A DNA stretch of 61,624 nt from Kaistella chaponensis (lineage in GTDB: Bacteria > Bacteroidota > Bacteroidia > Flavobacteriales > Weeksellaceae), in the NCBI RefSeq assembly GCF_900156725.1, contig NZ_FTOI01000017.1, positions 1 through 61,624 on the forward strand. The letters run 5' to 3'. The notes below the pieces were generated by a model. That model did not search any database, had not been told where the DNA came from, and saw only the letters and a program-made list of their open reading frames with translations. The first letter of the stretch is position 1. Each line of letters starts with the position of its first letter. The translations under genes and the position numbers were made by a program. Below, piece by piece: positions 23,304-32,646 of the stretch.

Positions 23304-24832
23304 TAATTATTATTAATATAATTTCTCATCAAATCAGTGGATTCAATTAATTGTTCAAAAGTAAATCTAGGATTATGAAAATTCTCTGGATGATGAATTT
23401 GGTGCCTAATATATTGCGTTAAAATATGCTGCTCTGGGTTAACTGTACCGTTGGGCTTTAATCTATTATACAACATTGTTGGTTTTCCAGCTGTAAAATC
23501 CAGTAAATTACCTTCACCTTCAATAAATCCAAAAAGCTCATTGTGATATTCTTCTGTTAAATCATTAAAAGCAATGTAGTTTATTTCATTTAACGACGGA
23601 TATGGTAATTGATTTGGTTCAACAGTTTTAACAGTTTTGCAGTCATTACCATCTAAACAAACAAATCTCAAATCACTGAAATTTAAACCTTTTACAACTA
23701 CTGAACTATGAGTGGTAAGCAAAACTTGCGTTTTTGAAGAGAGTGCTAATTCTTTAAATGCTTTGATTAAAATTTTTTGATGATCTGTATGTTGAGATGT
23801 TTCAGGTTCTTCAATTGCATAGATAATTGATTGTTGATTCCCTGAACGAAGTCTTCTTTCTGCTTCTGCGCGGAAAAAATTTAAGAGTATTAATCTTTTC
23901 ACTCCACTACCTCTTTTATTTATTGGAATACTATCATCTCCTGTTATGGAAACACTTTTGAATACATCTGCCCACTTTAACGAAGAAGAATTTGGTATTA
24001 TAGGATTAAGTGATGAAGCAATATCTGGATTCATTTCTCTCAATTTCTCTAAAGTATTATTTGAAACTTCTGCCAACCGAGTTGAAACCTTTTGAGATAT
24101 TGTTTCAAACATTGCCGTTATATCTTCATCCGCCAAAATTTCTTTTACTGCTTCTTTTAAGGGATCTTGAACTTCGCTGTCATTATCACTATTTTTTCTG
24201 TCTGATTGAAATAAAGAATATTGAGGAAGATAATTTTGAATTTTTTCCCAGATATTTTTAGCATCTTCTTTAGAAGTATCAATGGTTATTTCTTGCAACT
24301 GTAAATCATCAGAAAAAAATTGCCAAATTGATTTCCTCATTGTAGCATTTAGATTTTGGTTTTCACATTCTATATTATGTTGTTGAATTATTTTCCTGTA
24401 GTCTGTATTTTTCTTAATTAATAAATCTGCACAATTAGAATTTAAGGGATGGTATGCATTAATAAAAACTTTCGATGAACCTCCATTCGGATATTTTTTA
24501 ATTATTTCAAGAAAGCCATCTGAATTTAATAAATATTCGTCTTGAAAAGTAGTTTCATTTGTTGAATCTATAATAATTCTTGCAGGTAAATCATCAAAAA
24601 TGACCGAAATAAAAATATCATTATCTCCCTCTAACAATGCACTTTTATTAACATCATCTTTATCTATTTTGATTGTTCCTTTTCCATCATTAAAAAATAT
24701 GTCTAATGCTTCTAAAACTGTTGATTTTCCAATATCATTTTTACCTACAAAAACAGTTAAATCCTCAATATCTATTGACAATTCATCTTTATAACTTCTA
24801 AAGTTTTTTAATTTAATTGATTTTAATTTCAT
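23303..24832 (-). CDS. OLD/AAA15-type ABC ATPase without recognisable TOPRIM domain
   Basis: A 509-residue SMC/RecF-like ATPase. The N terminus KLKSIKLKNFRSYKDELSIDI leads to Walker A GKNDIGKST (residues 30-38). A long insertion with helical content separates it from the signature-like NKRGSGVKRL (305-314), Walker B IIYAIEEPE (336-344) and the H-loop LLTTHSS (His375). Unlike OLD nucleases, the C-terminal 130 residues show no LVEGxTE or DxD TOPRIM motif and instead end FHNPRFTFEQLIESTDLMRNYI, a tail seen in AAA ATPases of defence loci. It is downstream of the gene at 24913-25590 and likely works with it. Antiphage activity is inference from context. Confidence 0.85.
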   Translation of the reverse strand: MKLKSIKLKNFRSYKDELSIDIEDLTVFVGKNDIGKSTVLEALDIFFNDGKGTIKIDKDDVNKSALLEGDNDIFISVIFDDLPARIIIDSTNETTFQDEYLLNSDGFLEIIKKYPNGGSSKVFINAYHPLNSNCADLLIKKNTDYRKIIQQHNIECENQNLNATMRKSIWQFFSDDLQLQEITIDTSKEDAKNIWEKIQNYLPQYSLFQSDRKNSDNDSEVQDPLKEAVKEILADEDITAMFETISQKVSTRLAEVSNNTLEKLREMNPDIASSLNPIIPNSSSLKWADVFKSVSITGDDSIPINKRGSGVKRLILLNFFRAEAERRLRSGNQQSIIYAIEEPETSQHTDHQKILIKAFKELALSSKTQVLLTTHSSVVVKGLNFSDLRFVCLDGNDCKTVKTVEPNQLPYPSLNEINYIAFNDLTEEYHNELFGFIEGEGNLLDFTAGKPTMLYNRLKPNGTVNPEQHILTQYIRHQIHHPENFHNPRFTFEQLIESTDLMRNYINNN

Positions 24833-24912
24833 TATGCTGTTTTTTTTAATTATTCTGATGTATTAATACTCTTTCAGCAAATAACTTTTCAATATTTTTT
24901 ACCTTAAAATAT

Positions 24913-25590
24913 TTAAAAAATAATTTCTTCACAATACTTTATTGCTTCTGGACAATTTAAAACTATACCGTCTTCAATATTCTCATCAGTTAACCAAAGA
25001 AAACGATGCTCTTGTTGATGTTCATATTTTTTATATTTCATAAACATTTCCAAACCTCTTGAAAGTAAAGCAACTTGCTCTTGAATATTTTGGGTGTTTG
25101 TAAAATCAATGTTTTGAAAAAGTAAGTTTTCTTTAGATTCATCTTTCAACAATTGTAGTTTTGAATCTCCATAGATGCAATCACCTTCTAATCCATAAGT
25201 AACATTACTTAATTTTTTTGCTATTTCGATTCCAAACATTTCAGAATTTTTAATTTTTATTGCACCTTCCCCAGAAAAATCATTTTTAACTTTTGGTGTT
25301 ATTACATTGGTGCCACATAGCACATAAGCATTCATCCCTGTTTCAAAAAATATATGATTAGTTCCGCCCTCTTTATTAAATCCTCCAATTAAGGATTGAC
25401 CTTCACTAATGTCGCCTTGCATTTCGTCCTTATTTAATTTGAATTTATTAAAGCAAGAGAGATAAATATTACCATTTACAAAAAAATCCTCTATTTGCTC
25501 TCTTTTACGCAAAATGCGATATATTGGATTTAATTTTCTTGTCCAAATTACCGGAGGGTATCCTGAAAAATTTTCTGCAAATTCTAACAT
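24913..25590 (-). CDS. Unknown protein paired with the ABC ATPase (weak DUF2971 resemblance)
   Basis: A 225-residue soluble protein that I do not recognise with confidence. The opening (YPPVIWTRKLNPIYRILRKREQIEDFFVNGNIYLSCFNKFKLNKDEMQGD) and the late motif YEHQQEHRFLWLTDENIEDGIVLNCPEAI have the general layout of DUF2971 proteins, where an early SxxxxFNDPxE-like region and a late E-x-R motif recur, so the Glu/Arg of QEHRF may be functional. It lies 80 bp upstream of the ABC-ATPase gene on the same strand and is the only plausible partner. Base composition is very AT-rich. It could be the effector of a two-gene defence system, with the ATPase as sensor (inference). Confidence 0.6.
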   Translation of the reverse strand: MLEFAENFSGYPPVIWTRKLNPIYRILRKREQIEDFFVNGNIYLSCFNKFKLNKDEMQGDISEGQSLIGGFNKEGGTNHIFFETGMNAYVLCGTNVITPKVKNDFSGEGAIKIKNSEMFGIEIAKKLSNVTYGLEGDCIYGDSKLQLLKDESKENLLFQNIDFTNTQNIQEQVALLSRGLEMFMKYKKYEHQQEHRFLWLTDENIEDGIVLNCPEAIKYCEEIIF

Positions 25591-25781
25591 AATTTCACTT
25601 TTTTATAATTTTTTTCAGATTTTGAGTTACTTCCTTTTAAACTATGGCAAAGTTTTTCACTCCTCCCCATCATATTCCTCCCACCTTCTGCATCTACGGT
25701 TTTGTAACAATCAGCAACCACAGTATATTTAGGGGTAAAGAAGAAAGTTCGCTGATCATATAAAATTTCAAAAGTGATGAA
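25584..25781 (-). pseudogene. Start-less 65-codon frame upstream of the ATPase pair
   Basis: An open frame with good protein-like composition (ILYDQRTFFFTPKYTVVADC..., GGRNMMGRSEKLCHS) ends in TAG, overlapping the ATG of the next gene. No normal start codon occurs in its first half. It may be the tail of a lost gene, or a small coupled gene with an unusual start. I cannot name it. Confidence 0.35.
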
Positions 25782-25817
25782 TTAAACTACAATCTGATTT
25801 ATCAGTCATATCTGTTT

Positions 25818-27497
25818 TCATATTAAACCCCAAACTTTTTTAAAATTAGTCAATATCTCTGTCAGGGAATTATCACCAAAACTTTTTGCAAGTATTAACC
25901 TATCATCTATTGTTCTGAAACATTTGCCATTCATTTTTCGGAAATTCCTTTCAACAAAATCCCTATGCTCATCTTCCGGCAAAGTACATTCATAAAATTC
26001 AAAGGAGCATTGATTCTTGTCATTGAAAAATGCAAGAAAATTCTGTCTGAATCTTACTTTAATCTGTGTTCTGAATTTTTCAATCTCTGCATTGTTAAAA
26101 GCTGTATAAGACTTCAAGACATAGAGAAAATTTATTTTATACTGGTGAACAAAAAGGGTGTCGCGGTCGAAAAGTCTGTCGGGGAAGTGAAATGATGAAA
26201 CTGGATTGCCTCTTCGTTCTACCTTATCATTATCATAATCAGAAATATCATCGATATATCCATAAATGAAGAAGTTTGGTGAAATATTATATCCTTCTGT
26301 CAATTTATCTCTATAACGCAAAGGTGTCAACTTCTGCTCTCCATCTCTGTTCAATAAATCAATATTAAACTGTATCACATTTTTTGCATAGGTAAACTGT
26401 TTATATTTCGAAACTTTACCTGCTTCGCTATTGGATTTATAATATTTGGAATCTCCAATGTAGAAAATATCACTGGTGTCAATAAGCGATTGGTAATCGT
26501 AAATGTGATCTATTATCTTACCATCATCATTATGTTTCAGCTTATCAATTGTAATGCCTTCTACTTCGTAGGTTTTAAGTTCATCTGAGAATAATTTATC
26601 CACCATATCTTCAAATACAAGATTGTAATTGGAGATTGCCATGAAATCTTCTCTTTTTCTTTTAATGCTGCTAGTATCAAACTGTGAAAAATACATTTCG
26701 CATAAACCATACATCCTTTTTAACACATCACTGAAATAGCGGTATTTTATTTTTCTAAGACGTGATAATCCATTTGTACAAAGTAATTCAAAAGTTTTAC
26801 CGGTTATAATACGGTAAGATTTATCTATTTTAAGATTCAGGTGATGTTCTGTGTTCAGGTGATTCAAAATACTGAAGAAATAAGTAAGTAACTCCTCTTC
26901 TGTATTAATCACTTTTTTCCTATTTGAAATTTCGATATAAACCGGTGAATTACCGTTTACAATGATGGGCAGGGATTTCCTTACGGTTTTTTCCCATTTT
27001 GGTTTTCTTGCCTGACTTGAAACAAACTGAATGTGTTTAAATAATATTTGCTGTTTATTCTTCTTATAAAAGTTGACGAAACTCAAGAAAATATCCAAAT
27101 AAGAATAGTCTTTCGTACCGATGTTGGTATTAAGTTCAAAGGTCTCAGATTTGTGGATTATGGAAGTGTTCGAACATCTTTTTCTGTATTCTAAAAGACT
27201 GTTATAGAAATAGACAGACAATTGCCGCACCCAGTTATATTCTGTTCTGTGCTTTACCGATTCTGCTTTTATTAAATCTATTAATTCATCTTTAGTTGTT
27301 CCCAACACCGTCTGTTCCCCATCCATCATAAAAACTTTTGGCAACATAAATACCAATCTGTTTTTTTCAAAAGAATGATAATAACCTACGGACGTAAGCG
27401 TAGCTTCCAAGCCGTTTACTTTGTAAAACTTGGGATCATCAAACAAACTCTGCAGTACTTCTTCCTGGTAATTTTCACCTTCTATAAGGATATGCAT
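25818..27497 (-). CDS. LlaJI-family restriction endonuclease subunit (R2, McrC-like)
   Basis: A 559-residue nuclease subunit. The C-terminal half contains KIIDHIYDYQ, followed 17 residues later by IGDSKYYKS: a PD-(D/E)XK site with Asp330, Asp349 and Lys351. FVHQYKINFLYVLKSYT and SFHFPDRLFDRDTLF fit the LlaJI nuclease family. In Lactococcus LlaJI, this subunit works with a McrB-like NTPase and two m5C methyltransferases; the same four parts are present here in one operon. It begins three bases after the stop of the McrB-like gene. Cleavage should depend on NTP-driven translocation by its partner (family knowledge). The target sequence is not known. Confidence 0.88.
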   Translation of the reverse strand: MHILIEGENYQEEVLQSLFDDPKFYKVNGLEATLTSVGYYHSFEKNRLVFMLPKVFMMDGEQTVLGTTKDELIDLIKAESVKHRTEYNWVRQLSVYFYNSLLEYRKRCSNTSIIHKSETFELNTNIGTKDYSYLDIFLSFVNFYKKNKQQILFKHIQFVSSQARKPKWEKTVRKSLPIIVNGNSPVYIEISNRKKVINTEEELLTYFFSILNHLNTEHHLNLKIDKSYRIITGKTFELLCTNGLSRLRKIKYRYFSDVLKRMYGLCEMYFSQFDTSSIKRKREDFMAISNYNLVFEDMVDKLFSDELKTYEVEGITIDKLKHNDDGKIIDHIYDYQSLIDTSDIFYIGDSKYYKSNSEAGKVSKYKQFTYAKNVIQFNIDLLNRDGEQKLTPLRYRDKLTEGYNISPNFFIYGYIDDISDYDNDKVERRGNPVSSFHFPDRLFDRDTLFVHQYKINFLYVLKSYTAFNNAEIEKFRTQIKVRFRQNFLAFFNDKNQCSFEFYECTLPEDEHRDFVERNFRKMNGKCFRTIDDRLILAKSFGDNSLTEILTNFKKVWGLI

Positions 27498-27500
27498 CGC

Positions 27501-29180
27501 TTAGTTTTCAACGGTTTGATTTTCTTCTGCAACCTGCCCCAATTGATATTCTTCATCTCTTTCAGCATACACAGAAATCGGAGACAGCTCAATTCTCTCA
27601 AATAATTCTTTCACTTTAGTAACTCCTGCAGAAGCTATTGGAAAGAAATCTTCATAGGATCCGTTTGATTCAAATACTTTATTGTCCTCATCCTTAAAAA
27701 CATCATTCCACAAATAAAAGATTACTTTGCTGATAAATGGTTTTAGTGAAATAAAATTACCGCTATCAGGCTTTATAAAATAATTACCAATACATTTATC
27801 CATTCCTAAGGACGGATTATTTTTAATGTGGTTATTATTTATTTTAGAAATGAAATCGATCCACCTATATTTTGTGCCGTCGGGTAATTCTATCTCGTAA
27901 CCGAATGACAGGTTGTCTCTATCTTCCTCAGTTTTCGGATCGTAGCAAATCAGTACATACTCCCACTCCCATCTCCTTTTAAAGGCAGAATCCATTGGAA
28001 ACAAAGACTGGTCCGAAGTATTCATCGTGGCCAATATATGAAGGTTAGAAGGTAGTTTTAGTCCTTTTCTGATTCCTTCATGTTCAGGATTGTCAGAAAA
28101 ATCTTTTAGAAGATGTTCCCGAAGTTCCCTTGAAGGCGTTACTGTATATTCTGAATTTCTGTCTAACAACTGAAATATTTCACCGAAAATTTCCGCACAG
28201 TTCCCCCTGTTTATCTCTTCGATCACCAAATAATACTGATGGGTTGGATCCTGCCATGCGCGGCTGTATATTGTTGAAAAAGCCTGTGGAACAAATCTAT
28301 ATCCTATTTCTTCATCTCCCTTCTCATTCTTCTGTGATACCGGTTTATAACCACCAACAAAAGAAGCGTTGTCGTAGTCCGGATGGAAGGTTACCCGTTC
28401 AAAATACTTTGGATCTAAATCTTTTATGATCTGATCGACTCTGTAAGATTTGCCTGTTCCTGGGGCACCATAGTAAATGGTGTTTTTCGGCTGAAAATTA
28501 TGATTTCTTTTATATTTAAATTCTTTTAAAAATGCCTGATAGTTATCTTTATTAAGAATTGCTCTTGGCTGATGATTGGAAGCTGCTTCACTATATCTCC
28601 AAAAATCGGTTGATTGATCCCAAATGTTGGTATTTATTTTTTCAATAAAATTATCAAGATCATCAAAGTCGACATCAAAAATATCTTTACTATATATCTC
28701 TGAATATTTTTCTTGTAATTTGGTAAGGAAAGAAACAGTTTTTATATAATCGTTATCAAAATAATTATTCTTTGGTTTGGCATTTAACCACTTTGCAAAC
28801 GAGGAAATTATTTGACTTGTTGATATATTTTCAGTATTATCTTCAGGTGATATTGTAGAAAATTTTAATAAAAGCTCAACAAGTAGATTACTATAATCTA
28901 TTTCAGTTAATTCAAGTATTGAAGTACCGCTGTCAAAATTTATAAATTTTTCTTTAAACAGTTCAAGATTTTTAACTGCTGATAAATTATAACCTTCAGT
29001 TCCTGTGATTTCAAGAATACAAAAAGTACCAGGGTTACTATAAGCAACGATTATATCACCAATTTGAATTTGTATCTGAGGTGAAAAATTTTCCGCCGAA
29101 AACCTAAATTCATTACCTGCTGGAAAATTAGAAAATGTGTTTACTCCGGAATAAACTTTGTATAAATATTTTTTTGACAT
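27501..29180 (-). CDS. McrB-like AAA+ NTPase restriction subunit (LlaJI R1-like)
   Basis: A 559-residue motor subunit when started at the ATG of MSKKYLYKVYSG; the frame is open 14 codons further to a TTG inside the preceding gene. The N-terminal ~225 residues are a substrate-recognition region without a clear named domain. The AAA+ core has Walker A YYGAPGTGKS (ending about residue 245), Walker B YYLVIEEINRG (about 317-326) and the McrB-type sensor ATMNTSDQS (386-392), followed by AFKRRWEWEYV with the Arg finger. MNTSD replaces the MNTADRS of E. coli McrB, so the nucleotide may be GTP or ATP. It is the R1 partner of the downstream LlaJI nuclease. Confidence 0.9.
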   Translation of the reverse strand: MSKKYLYKVYSGVNTFSNFPAGNEFRFSAENFSPQIQIQIGDIIVAYSNPGTFCILEITGTEGYNLSAVKNLELFKEKFINFDSGTSILELTEIDYSNLLVELLLKFSTISPEDNTENISTSQIISSFAKWLNAKPKNNYFDNDYIKTVSFLTKLQEKYSEIYSKDIFDVDFDDLDNFIEKINTNIWDQSTDFWRYSEAASNHQPRAILNKDNYQAFLKEFKYKRNHNFQPKNTIYYGAPGTGKSYRVDQIIKDLDPKYFERVTFHPDYDNASFVGGYKPVSQKNEKGDEEIGYRFVPQAFSTIYSRAWQDPTHQYYLVIEEINRGNCAEIFGEIFQLLDRNSEYTVTPSRELREHLLKDFSDNPEHEGIRKGLKLPSNLHILATMNTSDQSLFPMDSAFKRRWEWEYVLICYDPKTEEDRDNLSFGYEIELPDGTKYRWIDFISKINNNHIKNNPSLGMDKCIGNYFIKPDSGNFISLKPFISKVIFYLWNDVFKDEDNKVFESNGSYEDFFPIASAGVTKVKELFERIELSPISVYAERDEEYQLGQVAEENQTVEN

Positions 29181-29181
29181 C

Positions 29182-29859
29182 TTATCTTTCAAATTTGTTA
29201 AACTCCCATGATTTTTCAACACTTATATAAAATTTTGATCCTCTTTTAAGAATTTCAACAAATGAATCTCTGTCAATCTCTGTTAAAAGTTCATCAGGAA
29301 CATTTAAAATTTCATAAAAATCAGTATCAGTTGGAGAATCTTCCCTTTTCTTTCTTCTTTGTGTAAAAATAATTTTACTGTCAAAGTCATTACCATTATA
29401 ATTTATAACGACATCTTTGTCTAATAATGTAATATTGTTTCCTTCTAACAAATTTAAGATTTCAAAACTACTTGATTTTTTATGAAACTTCATGGAAAGT
29501 TTATTCAATTTCTTCATTGAAACTTCGTAATGAAAATGTGAACCATCTGTTATTTTTTCGATAACTACAAAATCACCTGGATAGGGATTATACGCTTCAT
29601 AGATTTCAGTCATACTGACAATCCTATACTCTTTATTAGAAGGATAATATTGAAACCGTAACCATTTATCTGCAGAAATTTCTTTATTAGTTCCTTTATT
29701 AATAACAGAAACCTGCTTTGAGTCTAAAAATTTAAAAAAATCGGCTGGTACGAAGTCCTGAATTTCTTTAGATAGACGAATATATGAATCGTTAGTACTT
29801 TGTGAGTTTAATTCGGTGTTGTTCAGCTTTCTGATGAACTGTTCAATTACAATAGACAT
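29182..29859 (-). CDS. Unknown protein inserted in the LlaJI-like operon
   Basis: A 225-residue soluble protein, not recognised. The middle section (DKWLRFQYYPSNKEYRIVSMTEIYEAYNPYPGDFVVIEKITDGSHFHYEV) has the rhythm of a small beta-barrel with the phrase PGDFVVIEK, similar in style to EcoRII-N or B3-like DNA-binding domains, but this is a guess. A second half is charged (QRRKKREDSPTDTDFYEIL). One base separates it from the McrB-like start, and 86 bp separate it from the methyltransferase upstream, so it is in the restriction part of the operon. The classical four-gene LlaJI locus has no such gene. It may be a specificity or accessory subunit. Confidence 0.6.
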   Translation of the reverse strand: MSIVIEQFIRKLNNTELNSQSTNDSYIRLSKEIQDFVPADFFKFLDSKQVSVINKGTNKEISADKWLRFQYYPSNKEYRIVSMTEIYEAYNPYPGDFVVIEKITDGSHFHYEVSMKKLNKLSMKFHKKSSSFEILNLLEGNNITLLDKDVVINYNGNDFDSKIIFTQRRKKREDSPTDTDFYEILNVPDELLTEIDRDSFVEILKRGSKFYISVEKSWEFNKFER

Positions 29860-29945
29860 AGTTTTTCAAGAATTTTGTGTTTAATTAAAATAAAAAAGTT
29901 AATTTACTTATAATCTCCGATATTTTGTAGTAAATCCCTAAATTT

Positions 29946-31463
29946 CTATAAATATTTTATAATGTTTTCAGCGATTACCTTCGCCATTAATGGAGGTACA
30001 GCATTACCAATTTGCATATATGTTTTTAAATAGGCACCAAGAAAAACATAATCATCAGGAAATGACTGTATACGAGCTGCTTCTCTGGGAGTAATGCTAC
30101 GCACCTGAAAAGGATGAATGTGAGAATGGCAATCCATACGCAAGTGTGCTGTGATAGTTCTACTAGGCCGATCTGCAATTAATTTATAATATTTGTCCTT
30201 AAAAACATTGTTTCTATGAGCATAAGGCATCAAATGAACAATTTTTTCATTTGTAGCATCGTCACCTTGATTTAGAAGTCTATATATATCAAAATTCAAA
30301 TCACTCACAAATCTAGCCTTATGATTGAATATAATGGGCATTGTTCTATTTTCATTTATTGATAATAAATAACTATTTTCCGTGCCAGTATACGAATTAA
30401 CCTCAACCTTTTTACCTGAAACTTCAGAATCTAATTCGTTTGTATTTTTTTTCCGATTAGCTTCAAGTTCTTTTATGAAATTAAGAGCATCAGAAAGATG
30501 AAACTGTTCATTATTATCTTTAGTTGATACAATATTATTCAGAATGTCCGAAGGACTAACATTAAATTGTAAACCAATGTCTTTTCGTATTGCAATAAAA
30601 ATTAATCTGTGCCTTTTTTGAGCAACACCATAATCATTAGAAGTCAATACTCTACAATCAATTTCATAAGTATAATTCTTATTATCTTTAAATGATTTTA
30701 TATTTTGATAATCTTCTTTTATTTGATTCGCATAGGGAAGCATTCCTCGAACATTCTCCATCACCACAAACTTCGGAGAAAGTTTTTCTACTGCTTTAAT
30801 GAAATACTTATATAATTCATTCCGAGGGTCATCAATAATTCGTTGCTGGTTAGCTGAACTAAATCCTTGGCAAGGAGGACCGCCAACAACAATGTCAGCG
30901 TCTTTATTAATAAAATCTTCTAAATTATTGACTATATCTTTAATATCACCATTTACTATAGATGTATTTTTGACTTCAGGGTGGTTATAAGAATAGGTAT
31001 CGATACAGACGTCTTCGTGATCATTTGCAAAAATAACTTTATATCCTGCTTTGACGAATCCCAAACTTAAGCCTCCCGCACCACAAAAAAAATCTACAAC
31101 TGTTGGCTTACTAGTACGCGCTTCCTTTTTTTGATATTCTAATCTTATTTTATTGTTAAGTTTATCCAAATGGGAACCTATCAATTTTGGATACAAAAGT
31201 GAGAAATTTACACTTTTAATAAAATCAATGAATAAGGGATTAATTAATTTTTGTAAAACAATAATATCGTCTTCATTTGAAATGATACCTATATCCTTAA
31301 TTTTCGAAATAGTGTTTAATTTAACATCTGACGAAACTTTATCGAAAACAATTTTATGAATTTCAGAAAGACATTGAACAATTCGAATATGTAACTGAAT
31401 TTTTTCTATCAGTTTACTTTTGTCTTTCTTATCAGTTATTTGATCTATATTTTTAAATACCAT
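29946..31463 (-). CDS. DNA (cytosine-5) methyltransferase 1 of the LlaJI-like system
   Basis: A 505-residue m5C methyltransferase. About 120 extra N-terminal helical residues precede motif I (VVDFFCGAGGLSLGF, residues 122-136). Motif IV VGGPPCQGFSS carries the nucleophile Cys198, motif VI is MENVRGML, motif VIII QKRHRLIF, and motifs IX-X are ITPREAARIQSFPDD and QIGNAVPP. The target-recognition domain lies between VIII and IX. It overlaps the upstream methyltransferase by 11 bp. Two different m5C enzymes in one locus suggest an asymmetric recognition site with one enzyme for each strand, as in LlaJI (5'-GACGC). Sequence specificity cannot be read from the sequence. Confidence 0.95.
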   Translation of the reverse strand: MVFKNIDQITDKKDKSKLIEKIQLHIRIVQCLSEIHKIVFDKVSSDVKLNTISKIKDIGIISNEDDIIVLQKLINPLFIDFIKSVNFSLLYPKLIGSHLDKLNNKIRLEYQKKEARTSKPTVVDFFCGAGGLSLGFVKAGYKVIFANDHEDVCIDTYSYNHPEVKNTSIVNGDIKDIVNNLEDFINKDADIVVGGPPCQGFSSANQQRIIDDPRNELYKYFIKAVEKLSPKFVVMENVRGMLPYANQIKEDYQNIKSFKDNKNYTYEIDCRVLTSNDYGVAQKRHRLIFIAIRKDIGLQFNVSPSDILNNIVSTKDNNEQFHLSDALNFIKELEANRKKNTNELDSEVSGKKVEVNSYTGTENSYLLSINENRTMPIIFNHKARFVSDLNFDIYRLLNQGDDATNEKIVHLMPYAHRNNVFKDKYYKLIADRPSRTITAHLRMDCHSHIHPFQVRSITPREAARIQSFPDDYVFLGAYLKTYMQIGNAVPPLMAKVIAENIIKYL

Positions 31464-32646
31464 ATTTATCTAAAACTTTTTTACAACCCTTTGCGATTGC
31501 TTGTGCAAATAAAACAGGAACTGCATTACCAATTTGTTTATAAATTTCCGTCCGTGATCCTTCAAATATAAAGTCATCTGGAAACGATTGTAGTCGGGCT
31601 GCTTCCCTTGGGGTGATTGATCGACCTTGTTTAAAATCTGGATGGATAAACTGATTACCATCTTTATACAAATGTGCAATAATAGTACGTGCTGGTTTAT
31701 CCCAGAATTGAACACAATAGCTATTATTAAAAACTCGTTGTTTTGGATGTTGTAAGTCTGGTCGATTCATCAAAAGTTCAGTAAACGTCCAATGATTTTT
31801 ACTCATTTCCGAATATCTTTCGACATCTAAACTGTTAAGATTACGTGAAATATGATGTCTTAAGACGTTAGATTTCTTGTTAATTATTCCATCTAGAAAA
31901 CTATTGTTCCCTTTTGACTTAAATTCAGTCACATCAGCCCCTTCTCCAGATTTTAAAAATGGCAGATCAGCAATTGCTTCTTTTACAGTTACATATTTCT
32001 CTACATTATCTTCTGACGATTTTAAATCACTGTGTGTTTTTATTATTGATGAGTAAATTTCATTTGCATTAAAAGGAAGATCTTTGCGAACTCCAACAAT
32101 AATTATTCGTTTTCTAATCTGTGGAACACCGTAATCTGCGGAGTTCAAAACCATGTCTTTAGGATTATCTATAAGAGTATATTTTTCTCCAAGTTTCTCC
32201 AAAATTGTATTAACTATTTTATGACCATTTATTTTTGCAGAAAGTAAACCGGTCACATTTTCAAATACAAAAATCTTAGGATTTAAATGATGTAAAACAT
32301 GGATATAACTTTCAAATAAATAGTTTCTGGGATCATCCTTCATTGCATTGTCATCCTGGGCACGGCCAAGAGAAGAATAAGCTTGGCAAGGCGGACCGCC
32401 AACTATCAAATCAACTTCACGTCCTTTAACTGCATTATCAATTAAATCATTTATTTTTGAATATGTTATATCAACATTCAAAACTTCATCATCAAAATTA
32501 GAATAACCATAAAACTTCATTCTTGACTTGAGTGTATCACATGCAGTTTTATTAATTTCAACATGAGCCAATGCCTTAAAATTTTCTCTGTAAAAACCTT
32601 CGCTCAATCCACCACAACCAGCAAATAGATCAACAAAATTATACAT
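31453..32646 (-). CDS. DNA (cytosine-5) methyltransferase 2 of the LlaJI-like system
   Basis: A 397-residue m5C methyltransferase without the long N-terminal extension of its partner. Motif I is FVDLFAGCGGLSEGF at residues 4-18, motif IV VGGPPCQAYSS with Cys87, motif VI FENVTGLL, motif VIII IRKRIIIVGVRKD, and motifs IX-X ITPREAARLQSFPDD plus QIGNAVPVLF. Target-recognition sequence differs clearly from the other enzyme, consistent with methylating the opposite strand of an asymmetric site. It overlaps the small HTH regulator gene upstream by eight bases and the second methyltransferase gene downstream by 11 bases. Methylation genes therefore precede restriction genes in the transcript. Confidence 0.95.
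   Translation of the reverse strand: MYNFVDLFAGCGGLSEGFYRENFKALAHVEINKTACDTLKSRMKFYGYSNFDDEVLNVDITYSKINDLIDNAVKGREVDLIVGGPPCQAYSSLGRAQDDNAMKDDPRNYLFESYIHVLHHLNPKIFVFENVTGLLSAKINGHKIVNTILEKLGEKYTLIDNPKDMVLNSADYGVPQIRKRIIIVGVRKDLPFNANEIYSSIIKTHSDLKSSEDNVEKYVTVKEAIADLPFLKSGEGADVTEFKSKGNNSFLDGIINKKSNVLRHHISRNLNSLDVERYSEMSKNHWTFTELLMNRPDLQHPKQRVFNNSYCVQFWDKPARTIIAHLYKDGNQFIHPDFKQGRSITPREAARLQSFPDDFIFEGSRTEIYKQIGNAVPVLFAQAIAKGCKKVLDKYGI

Noticed and set aside
23303..24832. Annotation as a complete OLD nuclease
   Set aside because: No TOPRIM motifs (LVEG-type Glu, DxD) can be found after the ATPase core, so a nuclease function is not supported.
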